Part shown: in pieces, positions 49,813 through 57,357 of the stretch | Numbering within the stretch: the first letter of the stretch is position 1 | Layout: the number at the start of each line of letters is the position of its first letter | Assembly: GCA_003518045.1 (NCBI GenBank) | Contig: DOZK01000020.1 | Coordinates: 19,292 to 76,688 of the forward strand | DNA: 57,397 nucleotides | Reading direction: 5' to 3' | DNA from: Candidatus Nomurabacteria bacterium | GTDB taxonomy: Bacteria > Patescibacteriota > Minisyncoccia > Phycocordibacterales > UBA5272 | The notes under the pieces: generated by a model | Database searches by the model: none | What the model saw: only the letters and a program-made list of their open reading frames with translations | What the model was told of the DNA's origin: nothing | Made by a program: the position numbers and the translations under genes

Positions 49813-50037
49813 AGAACATGAGAGTAGATAATGAGTGTATGGATATTTTTATACAACATCGAAATCAGTAGGGTATAGATGAGAATTCAAGTACAAGAAT
49901 AATGTATAGGAAGAGTATCTATATTTGTTTCAAAAAAGAAATCTACTTGGCGTAGTTATGTTAAGTATTATTATACTAGCTTAAATTCAACATATGGTTG
50001 CGACTGTGTGTGGTGGTATGCATGCATAACTACGAAA

Positions 50038-50156
50038 TCTTTGGATGGTGATTCCTACGTTCCCTACTTGAACTGGAATGGCGACAAGCGTAACTTGAAC
50101 AGGAATGAGTGGAGGAATAGGTGGAATGACAGGAATCGTTTTGTTTGCGTTCGCAA
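50038..50156 (+). repeat. DGR template repeat 2 (TR2)
   Basis: This is the adenine-rich template of VR2. In the target frame it encodes runs of Asn and Lys/Arg codons (NWNGDKRNLNRNEWRNRWNDRNRF) at the sites that vary. It lies 304 bases after VR2. Confidence 0.95.
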
Positions 50157-50168
50157 TTTAATTTCTTT

Positions 50169-50234
50169 ACATAACACGACCTCCGAGTCCAAGACATGAG
50201 TCTGCTGACTCAGGAGGTCGTGTTATGTTTTTTT
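50169..50234 (+). terminator. TR2 RNA terminator
   Basis: ACATAACACGACCTCC pairs with GGAGGTCGTGTTATGT over 16 bp, GAGTC with GACTC extends the stem past a single A bulge, and T7 follows. It may also stop avd transcription from the other side. Confidence 0.85.
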
Positions 50235-50246
50235 GTATGAATTTGT

Positions 50247-50318
50247 GTCATTCCCGCGAAGGCGGGAATCCAGTGTCCAAATGAGTATGGGCCTGGATTC
50301 CCGCCTTCGTGGGAATGA
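50247..50318. repeat. Dispersed inverted repeat, copy 7 (short form)
   Basis: GTCATTCCCGCGAAGGCGGG at the left and CCCGCCTTCGTGGGAATGA at the right are inverted. It lies between the TR2 terminator and avd. Confidence 0.82.
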
Positions 50319-50329
50319 GTTACGAAAAA

Positions 50330-50725
50330 CTAATTAAGCTGTTTTACAACTTGATTATGCCAACCACCGAGCATCTTACCTATTTCGTGTAACTTTTCGC
50401 TGAGTGCTATATATTGTTTTGTTTCAAAGGCTTTTATAGTATGTGCCACACGAAGCATTACTTTTGCAGTATCGAGTAGTTGTATCGCTTTCTGAATATA
50501 TTGTAGCTTCTGTTCTTTCTTCACAAAAAGTGCCGATGAAGTATATTGGATAACTTCACATAGGAGAGTATCTATTTTTACACCGAGCGAGTATCTATGA
50601 ACTTTTGGAAAGTGTATGATGTAGGAATGCCAAAGTACATAAGCAACTTCGAGTTTGAGGATAAGAGGAGGAGTACTGATTTCGTGGGGGGGGGGGCGAT
50701 ATTCATAGCAAAAAGTGTAACACAC
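50330..50725 (-). CDS. avd: DGR accessory variability determinant (Avd-like)
   Basis: The protein is a four-helix-bundle Avd, the reverse-transcriptase partner of DGRs: LKLEVAYVLWHSYIIHFPKVHRYSLGVKIDTLL at the start and AKVMLRVAHTIKAFETKQYIALSEKLHEIGKMLGGWHNQV at the end. The listed start is a GTG at 50725 upstream of an 11-base poly-C run. The recognisable domain starts at HEISTPPLILKLE just after the run, so the first 14 residues are doubtful. The gene runs against TR2 and the reverse transcriptase, opposite to the common order. Confidence 0.85.
   Translation of the reverse strand: MCYTFCYEYRPPPHEISTPPLILKLEVAYVLWHSYIIHFPKVHRYSLGVKIDTLLCEVIQYTSSALFVKKEQKLQYIQKAIQLLDTAKVMLRVAHTIKAFETKQYIALSEKLHEIGKMLGGWHNQVVKQLN
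50686..50696. repeat. Poly-G (11) tract between avd and the RT gene
   Basis: Eleven G in an AT-rich locus, lying within the doubtful 5' ends of both divergent genes. The tract length sets their reading frames (see findings). Confidence 0.9.
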
Positions 50726-50757
50726 AGTATGATGATATTGTTACTTTTGAAAAGCTA

Positions 50758-51579
50758 TTGGAATCATGGAATGATTTTGTGAGTGGGAAAAGAAAGAGAG
50801 AAGATGTGAATACATTTGCATTACGGCTGTCTGATAATTTGATTGACCTTTTTTATGAACTAAAAAGCGATGTGTACATTCATGGAAATTACGAAGAGTA
50901 TGTTATTTGCGACCCGAAGAAGCGTATCATTCATAAAGCAAGTGTGAGAGATAGAGTAGTGCATCGACTACTCTATAATGCTTTGTATAGCTATTTCGAT
51001 AGACGATACATCTATGACTCATATAGTTGTCGAATTGGAAAAGGAACACATAAAGCACAAGCTAGATTTAGATATTTTGTAAATGCTGTAAGTAAAAATT
51101 ATACGAAACCATGTTATGTTCTCAAGTTTGATATTAAGAAATGTTTTGAAAGTATTGATGCTGACATTCTTAAAAATATACTTTTCACACATATACAAGA
51201 TGAGCGATTAAAAAGTCTTGTCTTTAAAATTATTGATAGTTTTCCGAAAGGATTGCCACTAGGAAATTTAACTTCACAGTTATTCATTAACATCTATCTT
51301 CATGAATTAGATTGGTATGTAAAGCAGACACTTCATTGCACGCATTATTTTAGATATGCGGATGATATGGTTGTTATTTCTCATGATAAAAAAGAATTAG
51401 AAAATTTCTACAAGCAATTACAAATTTTCTTGAAACAGGAACTTCATCTGACAACACATAAAAAAGTAATTAGTAGTATCTACTCAGGAATTGATATTCT
51501 CGGGTTAGTTTTCTTTGCAAAGTATCAGAGATTGCGAAGGAGTACAGAGAGGAGAAAGAATGCGAGAGGTGGTAAATAA
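50758..51579 (+). CDS. DGR reverse transcriptase
   Basis: The protein has the DGR-RT layout. GKRKREDVNTFALRLSDNLIDLFYEL at the start is followed by YVICDPKKRIIHKASVRDRVVHRLLYNAL, the DGR-typical motif LPLGNLTSQLF (GNLTSQ at residues 169-174) and the catalytic YADDM at 200-204, then DILGLVFF. The TTG at 50758 is the first possible start in frame, but clear N-terminal family sequence (YDDIVTFEKLL) lies upstream in the same frame back to the poly-G run, so the true start is probably further up. At 273 residues it is short, and the C-terminus ends soon after RLRRSTERR. It is expected to copy the template RNAs with A-specific errors. Confidence 0.93.
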   Translation: MESWNDFVSGKRKREDVNTFALRLSDNLIDLFYELKSDVYIHGNYEEYVICDPKKRIIHKASVRDRVVHRLLYNALYSYFDRRYIYDSYSCRIGKGTHKAQARFRYFVNAVSKNYTKPCYVLKFDIKKCFESIDADILKNILFTHIQDERLKSLVFKIIDSFPKGLPLGNLTSQLFINIYLHELDWYVKQTLHCTHYFRYADDMVVISHDKKELENFYKQLQIFLKQELHLTTHKKVISSIYSGIDILGLVFFAKYQRLRRSTERRKNARGGK

Positions 51580-51584
51580 CAAAC

Positions 51585-51698
51585 ATACCGTTTTGCGTTT
51601 ATTAACTAACAACTATAAACTAGTAACTATTGAATGTAATTGTATTCTGTATTATCTGGTATCTAAAATCTAATGTCTAACGTCCACTATCTATCCCC
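51585..51698. other. Low-complexity spacer before recO
   Basis: AACTAACAACTATAAACTAG and TCTAAAATCTAATGTCTAAC tracts, as also seen at 2730-2765 and 32675-32720. No gene is visible. Confidence 0.6.
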
Positions 51699-52253
51699 AT
51701 GTCTATCGAAAAATACGTAACCAAAGCCTTAGTAATAACTTCTTTTGACCAAAGCGAAAATGATCGTGTGTATAAAATGTTCACACGCGAATTTGGTTTG
51801 ATTATTGCTCACGCTAAAAGTATTCGTAAATTAGAAAGTAAATTACGCGCGCATATTCTTCCACGAACAGTTAGCTTTGTTACCTTGGTAAAAGGAAAAG
51901 AAGTTTGGCGCCTCGTTGGTGCTGAAGAACAAAAAGCATCATCTACAATTATTCATGAAGTTACAGAATTAATTTCTCGATTTATTCACGGTGAAGAACC
52001 ACATAAAGTTCTTTATGATAGAGTCGAAGAATTTCTCGAAAAGTCAGATGCTTATGACAAACAAAAAGCAAGAATTTTATTTTATTATATTTTGCTTGTT
52101 GAGCTCGGTTATGCAGATGCAAAAGTTATTGGTGCAAAAAGTATAAAAGAATATAGAGATTGGAATATAGATGATTTATACACACATTTTCTTTTATCTG
52201 AAAAACAAATTAAGGAGCATATAAGAAACGTTGTTAAGGATATACAATTATAA
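51699..52253 (+). CDS. recO: DNA repair protein RecO, short form
   Basis: The 184-residue protein has the RecO N-terminal OB fold (YVTKALVITSFDQSENDRVYKMFTREFGLIIAHAKSIRKLESKLRAHILPRTVSFVTLVKGKEVWRLVGAEE) and a reduced helical domain (LISRFIHGEEPHKVLYDRVEEFL...FYYILLVELGY). RecO helps RecR load RecA on gaps. The usual zinc finger and C-terminal part are missing compared with about 240 residues in E. coli. Such short RecO proteins are usual in CPR bacteria. Confidence 0.83.
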   Translation: MSIEKYVTKALVITSFDQSENDRVYKMFTREFGLIIAHAKSIRKLESKLRAHILPRTVSFVTLVKGKEVWRLVGAEEQKASSTIIHEVTELISRFIHGEEPHKVLYDRVEEFLEKSDAYDKQKARILFYYILLVELGYADAKVIGAKSIKEYRDWNIDDLYTHFLLSEKQIKEHIRNVVKDIQL

Positions 52254-52344
52254 GTAGAAGGTGGAAAGTAGATGGTGGAGGGCAGAAGTTTCTATACACA
52301 TATATTATTAACCATTTTCCACTCTCTACTTTCTACTCTCCACT

Positions 52345-52353
52345 TGCTATACT
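52345..52353 (+). promoter_or_regulatory. Extended -10 box of the surface protein gene
   Basis: TGCTATACT ends 7 bases before the ATG at 52361. Confidence 0.6.
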
Positions 52354-52360
52354 GTCTTAC

Positions 52361-54232
52361 ATGAACCCAGAAGAAAATGAAGATATGCATCAGATTGATG
52401 ATTTGGAGCACAAATTATATGACCCTAAACAAGTAAATGGTGAAGATAGTCTTCATCATGTCCATAATCATAAAGAGGTAGACCTTCCAACAGATTGGGG
52501 AGAAAATACTCCAATAATTACACCAGTAGAAGAAAAAGAAACGAGTTTTTCTTTTGGTACAAAAGTGCTTTTCACTGCACTTATATTTTTATTTGTCGTA
52601 CTTTCGTTTACCGCATGGAGAGTTTTATCTTCTCGTAATGTTGTCTCTTTAGATAATATTGATATTACATTAGATAGTAAACCCTATGTAGACGGAGGGG
52701 AGACTACCCCGTTTAGTGTTTCTGTTTTTAATAGAAACACTTCATCATTACAAGAGGCTGTGATTATTATTTCTTATGAAAAAGGTATTGGTGTTTTAGA
52801 CGAACAACAAAAAGTTTATGAAAAGAGAGTACTCGGTACAATTTTACCAAACTCTCTCAAGAAAGAAGATTTAAATATTACTTTATATGGTGCGGCAGAT
52901 GAGGTGAGAGTTATTTCTGTTAAGTTAGAATATAAAGTTGCTGGAGCTAATGCAGTTTTTAATAAACCTGCCACGACTCAAGTGGTTCTAAAGACTCCAC
53001 CGCTCTCTGTTCACATAGATGGACAAACTAGCTTGGTACAAGGACAGAATAGTACCTTTAATGTTTTTGTTTCTAATAACACTTCGATAGAAATTAAAGA
53101 TAGTTTAGTTGTTTTATCCATACCTACAACTTTTACTTTAAATAAAACAGAACCAAAACCAAATACAAAAGGAATGATGTGGAGTATTCCTTCTATTTTA
53201 CCTGGAGCCACATCTACCATAACAATAAGTGGGTCTTTTGCTGGAATGCCAGGCGAAGTAGATACAATTAAAGCGAGTGTTGGGGCTGCCTCAACGGCCG
53301 TTAATCAAATGGGAGTTGTTTATTCGCAAGAAGCCCACAGTATTTCTATAACCTCTCCACTTTTATCTTTAGGGTCTAGATTAGAAACAGATAGAGGAGG
53401 TGCCGAGAGTTTACGTTATGGTGATAAAGCCATTGTTACTATTTTTTATGAAAATAAAAATGACAAAGCACTACGAGATGTTTTAGTGGTTGCAAATATT
53501 GGTGGCACGGCCCCAATTATATCGGGGATTTCCTCCGACGGTGGGTATTATGATTCAATTAATAAAACTGTAACATTTAATCCTGTTACTAACCGCGAAT
53601 TAAGTTCCGTAGCCCCTGGGGCTAAAGGAGAATTTAAGATTTATATACCAGTTGTTTCAAAGGGAAATAATTCACCAAAACTTACTCTTGTCATAAATGG
53701 AACAGCAACATCAGTCTCAAAAGATGACACGGCTACACAAATTTCTAAAGTTTGGAATGTGGAGGGAAGCGCTAACCTTAATGCTTTCACTTCTTATAAA
53801 AATTCTACTTTTACAAATACTGGACCTATTCCTCCTAAAGCAAATGTTAATACAACATATGGTGCACATTTAATTGTATCTGCTCAAAATTCTTTAGTTA
53901 ATTCTCGAGTATCATTTATACTTCCAGCTTATGTAACTTTTACCGGAGTTTATGCAACTGGAACAAATGTAACTTATGATAACAGAACCAGAACAGTTGT
54001 TTGGGATATAGGAAATATTTCAGCTGGGGGTGTAGTTTCTAACGATATTCAAATCAGTGTAAAACCTTCTCAAAGTCATGTAGGGCAAACTCCACCTATA
54101 ACCTCTAGCGTAACTTTGGAAGCGGATGAAGCAGACAGCAAAGCTCGTATAAGAAATATATCTAATGCACTTACAACAGAGCTTTTAAGAGAACAGGGGT
54201 CAGTGGATATTTCTCACGTAGTTGCGAATTAG
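52361..54232 (+). CDS. Membrane-anchored protein with beta-rich extracellular repeats
   Basis: The 623-residue protein has an acidic cytoplasmic N-terminus (to about residue 60), one transmembrane helix (VLFTALIFLFVVLSFTAWRVL, about 68-88) and a long extracellular part of repeated beta-sandwich-like units. The unit pattern is N-x-S-(x)n-V-x-(I/L)-x-x-P-x-x-(F/Y)-x-(F/L), for example VSNNTSIEIKDSLVVLSIPTTFTL and VSAQNSLVNSRVSFILPAYVTFTG, as in DUF11-like surface repeats. No enzyme motif is seen. A structural or surface role is likely. Confidence 0.68.
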   Translation: MNPEENEDMHQIDDLEHKLYDPKQVNGEDSLHHVHNHKEVDLPTDWGENTPIITPVEEKETSFSFGTKVLFTALIFLFVVLSFTAWRVLSSRNVVSLDNIDITLDSKPYVDGGETTPFSVSVFNRNTSSLQEAVIIISYEKGIGVLDEQQKVYEKRVLGTILPNSLKKEDLNITLYGAADEVRVISVKLEYKVAGANAVFNKPATTQVVLKTPPLSVHIDGQTSLVQGQNSTFNVFVSNNTSIEIKDSLVVLSIPTTFTLNKTEPKPNTKGMMWSIPSILPGATSTITISGSFAGMPGEVDTIKASVGAASTAVNQMGVVYSQEAHSISITSPLLSLGSRLETDRGGAESLRYGDKAIVTIFYENKNDKALRDVLVVANIGGTAPIISGISSDGGYYDSINKTVTFNPVTNRELSSVAPGAKGEFKIYIPVVSKGNNSPKLTLVINGTATSVSKDDTATQISKVWNVEGSANLNAFTSYKNSTFTNTGPIPPKANVNTTYGAHLIVSAQNSLVNSRVSFILPAYVTFTGVYATGTNVTYDNRTRTVVWDIGNISAGGVVSNDIQISVKPSQSHVGQTPPITSSVTLEADEADSKARIRNISNALTTELLREQGSVDISHVVAN

Positions 54233-54280
54233 AAATAAGTCTGTAAAGTCCATAAAGTTGAAAGCAAAATTCGCAATTGT

Positions 54281-54346
54281 GTCATTCCCGCGAAGGCGGG
54301 AATCCAGTGTCCAGAACCTGGATTCCAAATCAAGTTTGGAATGACA
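54281..54346. repeat. Dispersed inverted repeat, copy 8 (short form)
   Basis: It begins GTCATTCCCGCGAAGGCGGG and ends CAAGTTTGGAATGACAC, combining the left half of copy 7 with the right half of copy 5. Confidence 0.82.
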
Positions 54347-54420
54347 CAGGTTCCATTGGTTGGTTTAATTGAACTTTGTAAACTTTTAACTTTATGGACT
54401 TTCAACTAACCTAATTTTTA

Positions 54421-54429
54421 TGTTAGGAT
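54421..54429 (+). promoter_or_regulatory. Extended -10 box of the AI-2E transporter unit
   Basis: TGTTAGGAT ends 6 bases before the ATG at 54436; the match is weak. Confidence 0.4.
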
Positions 54430-54435
54430 AGTTGT

Positions 54436-55488
54436 ATGAAAGAAACAATCAGGGTAGTTATTCCGTCAACAACAATTATAAAAATTTTAGCCTGGATTAC
54501 TATTTTTGCAGGGTTGTTTATCGTTAGCGATTTAGTCATCGCCCTACTCGTGGCTGTGGTAATTGCTTCAGCTGCAGAAATGCCAATTAAAATGATGAAG
54601 GGTTGGGGAATACCACGAGGGCTTTCTGTTACTGTAATATTTTTAACTTTAATTGCCGTAATTACATCCATCGCTTTTATTTTTATACCACCACTAGCTG
54701 ATGACATAGCGCGCTTTGTTAAAGTTCTACCTCAGATTTTAGACTCAGTTCGTATTTTTGGAAGTGATATGGGATTTAAAGATTTGTCTTTATATATTTC
54801 TGAATTAGCAAAAGGTATTTCAAAGGGTCAAATTCTAACAATTATTAAAGATGCAATTTTTGGTTCAACTGGATTTTTTGCGACGACCTCCGTATTTCTC
54901 CGTGGAGCCGTTACCACAGTTCTTACTTTTGTTATGGCTTTTTATTTAGCTCTTGAGGAACGTGGCGTGCAGAAATTTTTACGTTTAATTAGCCCAAAAA
55001 TTTACGAATCTTATATTGAAGATTTGTGGACACGTGCGCAGAAAAAAATTGGACTTTGGATGCAAGGACAGATTTTGCTTTCCCTACTCGTCGCACTTTT
55101 GGTTTATGTTCCAAACTTAATTCTCAATATGCCATACGCCGCACTTTTATCAGTGCTTGCTTTTGCAGGTGAATTAGTTCCAATGATTGGTCTTACTTTC
55201 TCTGCAATTCCTGCGGTATTTATTGCATGGACTCACGGCGGGACATCGCTTCTAATTACAGTTTCTGTAATTTATTTAATTATTGGACAATTAGAAAGTC
55301 ATGTTCTTTATCCGAGAGTAATGAATAAATTAGTTGGCGTTCCATCTGTTGTAGTTATTATCGCACTTGTTGTTGGGGCAAAGTTGGCAGGTATTTGGGG
55401 AGTTATACTTTCAGTTCCATTGGCTTCTATTTTAATGGAATTAGCTAGCGATTTAGAAAAAAGAAAGAATCTTCCAGAAGAAAAATAA
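54436..55488 (+). CDS. AI-2E family (DUF20) transporter
   Basis: The 350-residue membrane protein has 7-8 hydrophobic helices and the family layout: an N-terminal pair (TIIKILAWITIFAGLFIVSDLVIALLVAVVIASAAEMPIK), a large loop with amphipathic helices (LPQILDSVRIFGSDMGF), and a C-terminal block with LPNLILNMPYA-like text, GELVPMIG, HVLYPRVMNKLVGVPSVVVIIALVVGAKLAGIWGVILSVPLASI. Family members transport varied solutes or ions, and the AI-2 link is not general. metG follows by 3 bp. Confidence 0.86.
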   Translation: MKETIRVVIPSTTIIKILAWITIFAGLFIVSDLVIALLVAVVIASAAEMPIKMMKGWGIPRGLSVTVIFLTLIAVITSIAFIFIPPLADDIARFVKVLPQILDSVRIFGSDMGFKDLSLYISELAKGISKGQILTIIKDAIFGSTGFFATTSVFLRGAVTTVLTFVMAFYLALEERGVQKFLRLISPKIYESYIEDLWTRAQKKIGLWMQGQILLSLLVALLVYVPNLILNMPYAALLSVLAFAGELVPMIGLTFSAIPAVFIAWTHGGTSLLITVSVIYLIIGQLESHVLYPRVMNKLVGVPSVVVIIALVVGAKLAGIWGVILSVPLASILMELASDLEKRKNLPEEK

Positions 55489-55491
55489 ATT

Positions 55492-56958
55492 ATGAATAAA
55501 CCATTTTATATAACAACGACACTTCCATATGTAAATGCAGAGCCACATTTGGGTCATGCGATGGAATTTGTGCGGGCGGATGTCATCACAAGATATAAAA
55601 AGTTACAAGGCTATGATGTATTTTTTAATACAGGAATGGATGAACACGGCACTAAGATTTTAGAAGGGGCAATAAAAGAGGGAATAGATGTACAAGAATA
55701 TGTTGATAGAAATTCAGCACGATTTAAAGAGTTATATCCCAAGCTCGGTATTACGAACGAAATTAATTTTATTCGCACAACAGAAGAGCGCCATATAAAA
55801 GCAGCAGAAGAGATGTGGAAGAGATGTAATGACAACGGCTACATTTATAAAAAAGAATATGAAGCGAAATATTGCGTTGGTTGCGAACTTTATAAAACAG
55901 ATAGTGAATTAGTTGACGATAAATGTCCTATTCATCCGAATCGAGAAATAGAAATTATTAAAGAAGAAAATTATTTTTTTGCTTTTTCAAAAGTTGAAAG
56001 TAAATTGCGCGAACTTTATGAAAAGAATCCAACTTTAGTTATTCCAGATTTTCGTTTTAATGAAATTAAAGCTTTCTTAGATAGGGGATTGGAAGATTTT
56101 TCTATTTCACGTTTGAAAACAAAGATGCCATGGGGAGTGCCTGTACCAGGGGATGATGAGCATGTAATGTATGTTTGGTTTGATGCCTTAACAAGTTATA
56201 TTTCTACACTTGAGTGGCCTGAAGCGGGGGATTTTGAAAAATATTGGGAACAATCTGGAGCCGAGAAACGAGAGGTAATTCAATATTGTGGAAAGGATAA
56301 TCTTCGTCAGCAATCTCTAATTTGGCAGGGAATGCTTTTAGCTGCAGGACTTCCAACTACTACAAATATTATTATTGATGGATTTATAATTTCCGGCGGG
56401 CAAAAAATGAGTAAGTCCATTGGAAATGTAATTAATCCATTTGATATTCTTGAAATGTTTAAAGAGTTAACTGATTATCCGGAAGATGTTCTTCGTTTTA
56501 TTTTGCTCCATGAAGTGCCGAGTTTTGAAGATGGAGATTTAACTGTTGAATCAATTAAAATTGCTTATACAGCATATTTAGCAAATGGAATTGGGAATTT
56601 AACGAGTAGAATAATGAGAATGTTAAATACATATAATATTGATAATATAGAAATCCCAGCAAATAGTTGGACTAATGAATTTATAGCTACATTAGAATCT
56701 TATGACACGAACAAGGGGATTAAATATGTAATGCATGAAGTAAAGTCTCTTGATGAATATATTCAGTCTACAGAACCTTTTAAACTTATTAAAACAGATA
56801 AAGAAAAAGCTGAAGTTATTCTTAGGGAGTGTGCGGTTAGATTGTATGGGATAGGAAGAATGCTTAATCCTTTCATGCCGAAAACTGGAGCTATGATAAA
56901 AAGTTTAGTAAAGGAAAATAAAATGCCAGAAAAGCCACTTTTCAATAGACTTCCATAA
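55492..56958 (+). CDS. metG: Methionyl-tRNA synthetase
   Basis: The 488-residue class I enzyme shows the HIGH-type motif in PYVNAEPHLGHAMEFVRADV, a zinc knuckle CVGCELYKTDSELVDDKCPIH, YVWFDALTSYIS, and KMSKS in GQKMSKSIGNVI. It lacks the C-terminal tRNA-binding EMAP-like domain, so it is the short form. It starts 3 bp after the transporter gene and ends directly before the MazG-like gene. Confidence 0.97.
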   Translation: MNKPFYITTTLPYVNAEPHLGHAMEFVRADVITRYKKLQGYDVFFNTGMDEHGTKILEGAIKEGIDVQEYVDRNSARFKELYPKLGITNEINFIRTTEERHIKAAEEMWKRCNDNGYIYKKEYEAKYCVGCELYKTDSELVDDKCPIHPNREIEIIKEENYFFAFSKVESKLRELYEKNPTLVIPDFRFNEIKAFLDRGLEDFSISRLKTKMPWGVPVPGDDEHVMYVWFDALTSYISTLEWPEAGDFEKYWEQSGAEKREVIQYCGKDNLRQQSLIWQGMLLAAGLPTTTNIIIDGFIISGGQKMSKSIGNVINPFDILEMFKELTDYPEDVLRFILLHEVPSFEDGDLTVESIKIAYTAYLANGIGNLTSRIMRMLNTYNIDNIEIPANSWTNEFIATLESYDTNKGIKYVMHEVKSLDEYIQSTEPFKLIKTDKEKAEVILRECAVRLYGIGRMLNPFMPKTGAMIKSLVKENKMPEKPLFNRLP

Positions 56959-57318
56959 ATGAAAAAGATTTATAATAAATTGGTTAGGGATAAGATGATT
57001 GATATTTATAAGCACGATGTAGAAAATAAAATCAGTGCCAGCGCTTATAGTGCACGCTATATGGAAAGAGAGGAAACATTGGAAAGATTGAAAGATAAAT
57101 TACTGGAAGAAGCCCAAGAAGTTTTTGACGCATATGGAGATGAAGACAAAACACATTTAAAAGAAGAAATAGCTGATGTGATAGAAGTGGTAGATGCAAT
57201 ACTTTTCCATAACAATATTTCTCTAGAAGAAGTTTTAAAAATTCGTGATGCTAAAAAAGAAAAAAGAGGAGGTTTTGAAAAAGGCTTATACTTGGAAAGC
57301 ATAGATTACTTTGATTAG
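56959..57318 (+). CDS. MazG/HisE-like nucleotide pyrophosphohydrolase
   Basis: The 119-residue protein starts YNKLVRDKMIDIY, a segment typical of small all-alpha NTP pyrophosphohydrolases. It continues LKDKLLEEAQEVFDAYGDEDKTHLKEEIADVIEVVDAIL, which carries the E-E-x(n)-E-x-x-D metal pattern. These enzymes cleave non-canonical NTPs to monophosphates (house-cleaning). The ATG follows the metG stop with no gap, so the two are co-translated. Confidence 0.83.
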   Translation: MKKIYNKLVRDKMIDIYKHDVENKISASAYSARYMEREETLERLKDKLLEEAQEVFDAYGDEDKTHLKEEIADVIEVVDAILFHNNISLEEVLKIRDAKKEKRGGFEKGLYLESIDYFD

Positions 57319-57324
57319 TGTGCT

Positions 57325-57357
57325 ACATAGGGGTACCCTATGAGGGTACCCCTATGT
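57325..57357. terminator. Perfect 15-bp hairpin at the end of the metG unit
   Basis: ACATAGGGGTACCCT pairs with AGGGTACCCCTATGT (loop ATG). There is no T-run, so termination is likely but not certain. Confidence 0.6.

Larger units (their letters stand above)
49820..50235 (+). ncRNA. Predicted template RNA of DGR cassette 2
   Basis: It starts with GAGAGTAGATAATGA, carries the hairpin TGTAT..ATACA and the block CATCGAAATCAGTA, reaches TR2 218 bases from its start, and ends in the 50169-50234 terminator. The leader is alignable with cassette 1. Confidence 0.65.

Noticed and set aside
50008..50199. Open frame over TR2 encoding SYVPYLNWNGDKRN-like peptide
   Set aside because: Same reason: it is the template copy, not a gene.
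50597..50782. Forward frame beginning MNFWKVYDVG across the poly-G tract
   Set aside because: It is antisense to avd and resembles no protein. It matters only as a possible in-frame extension if the tract length changes.
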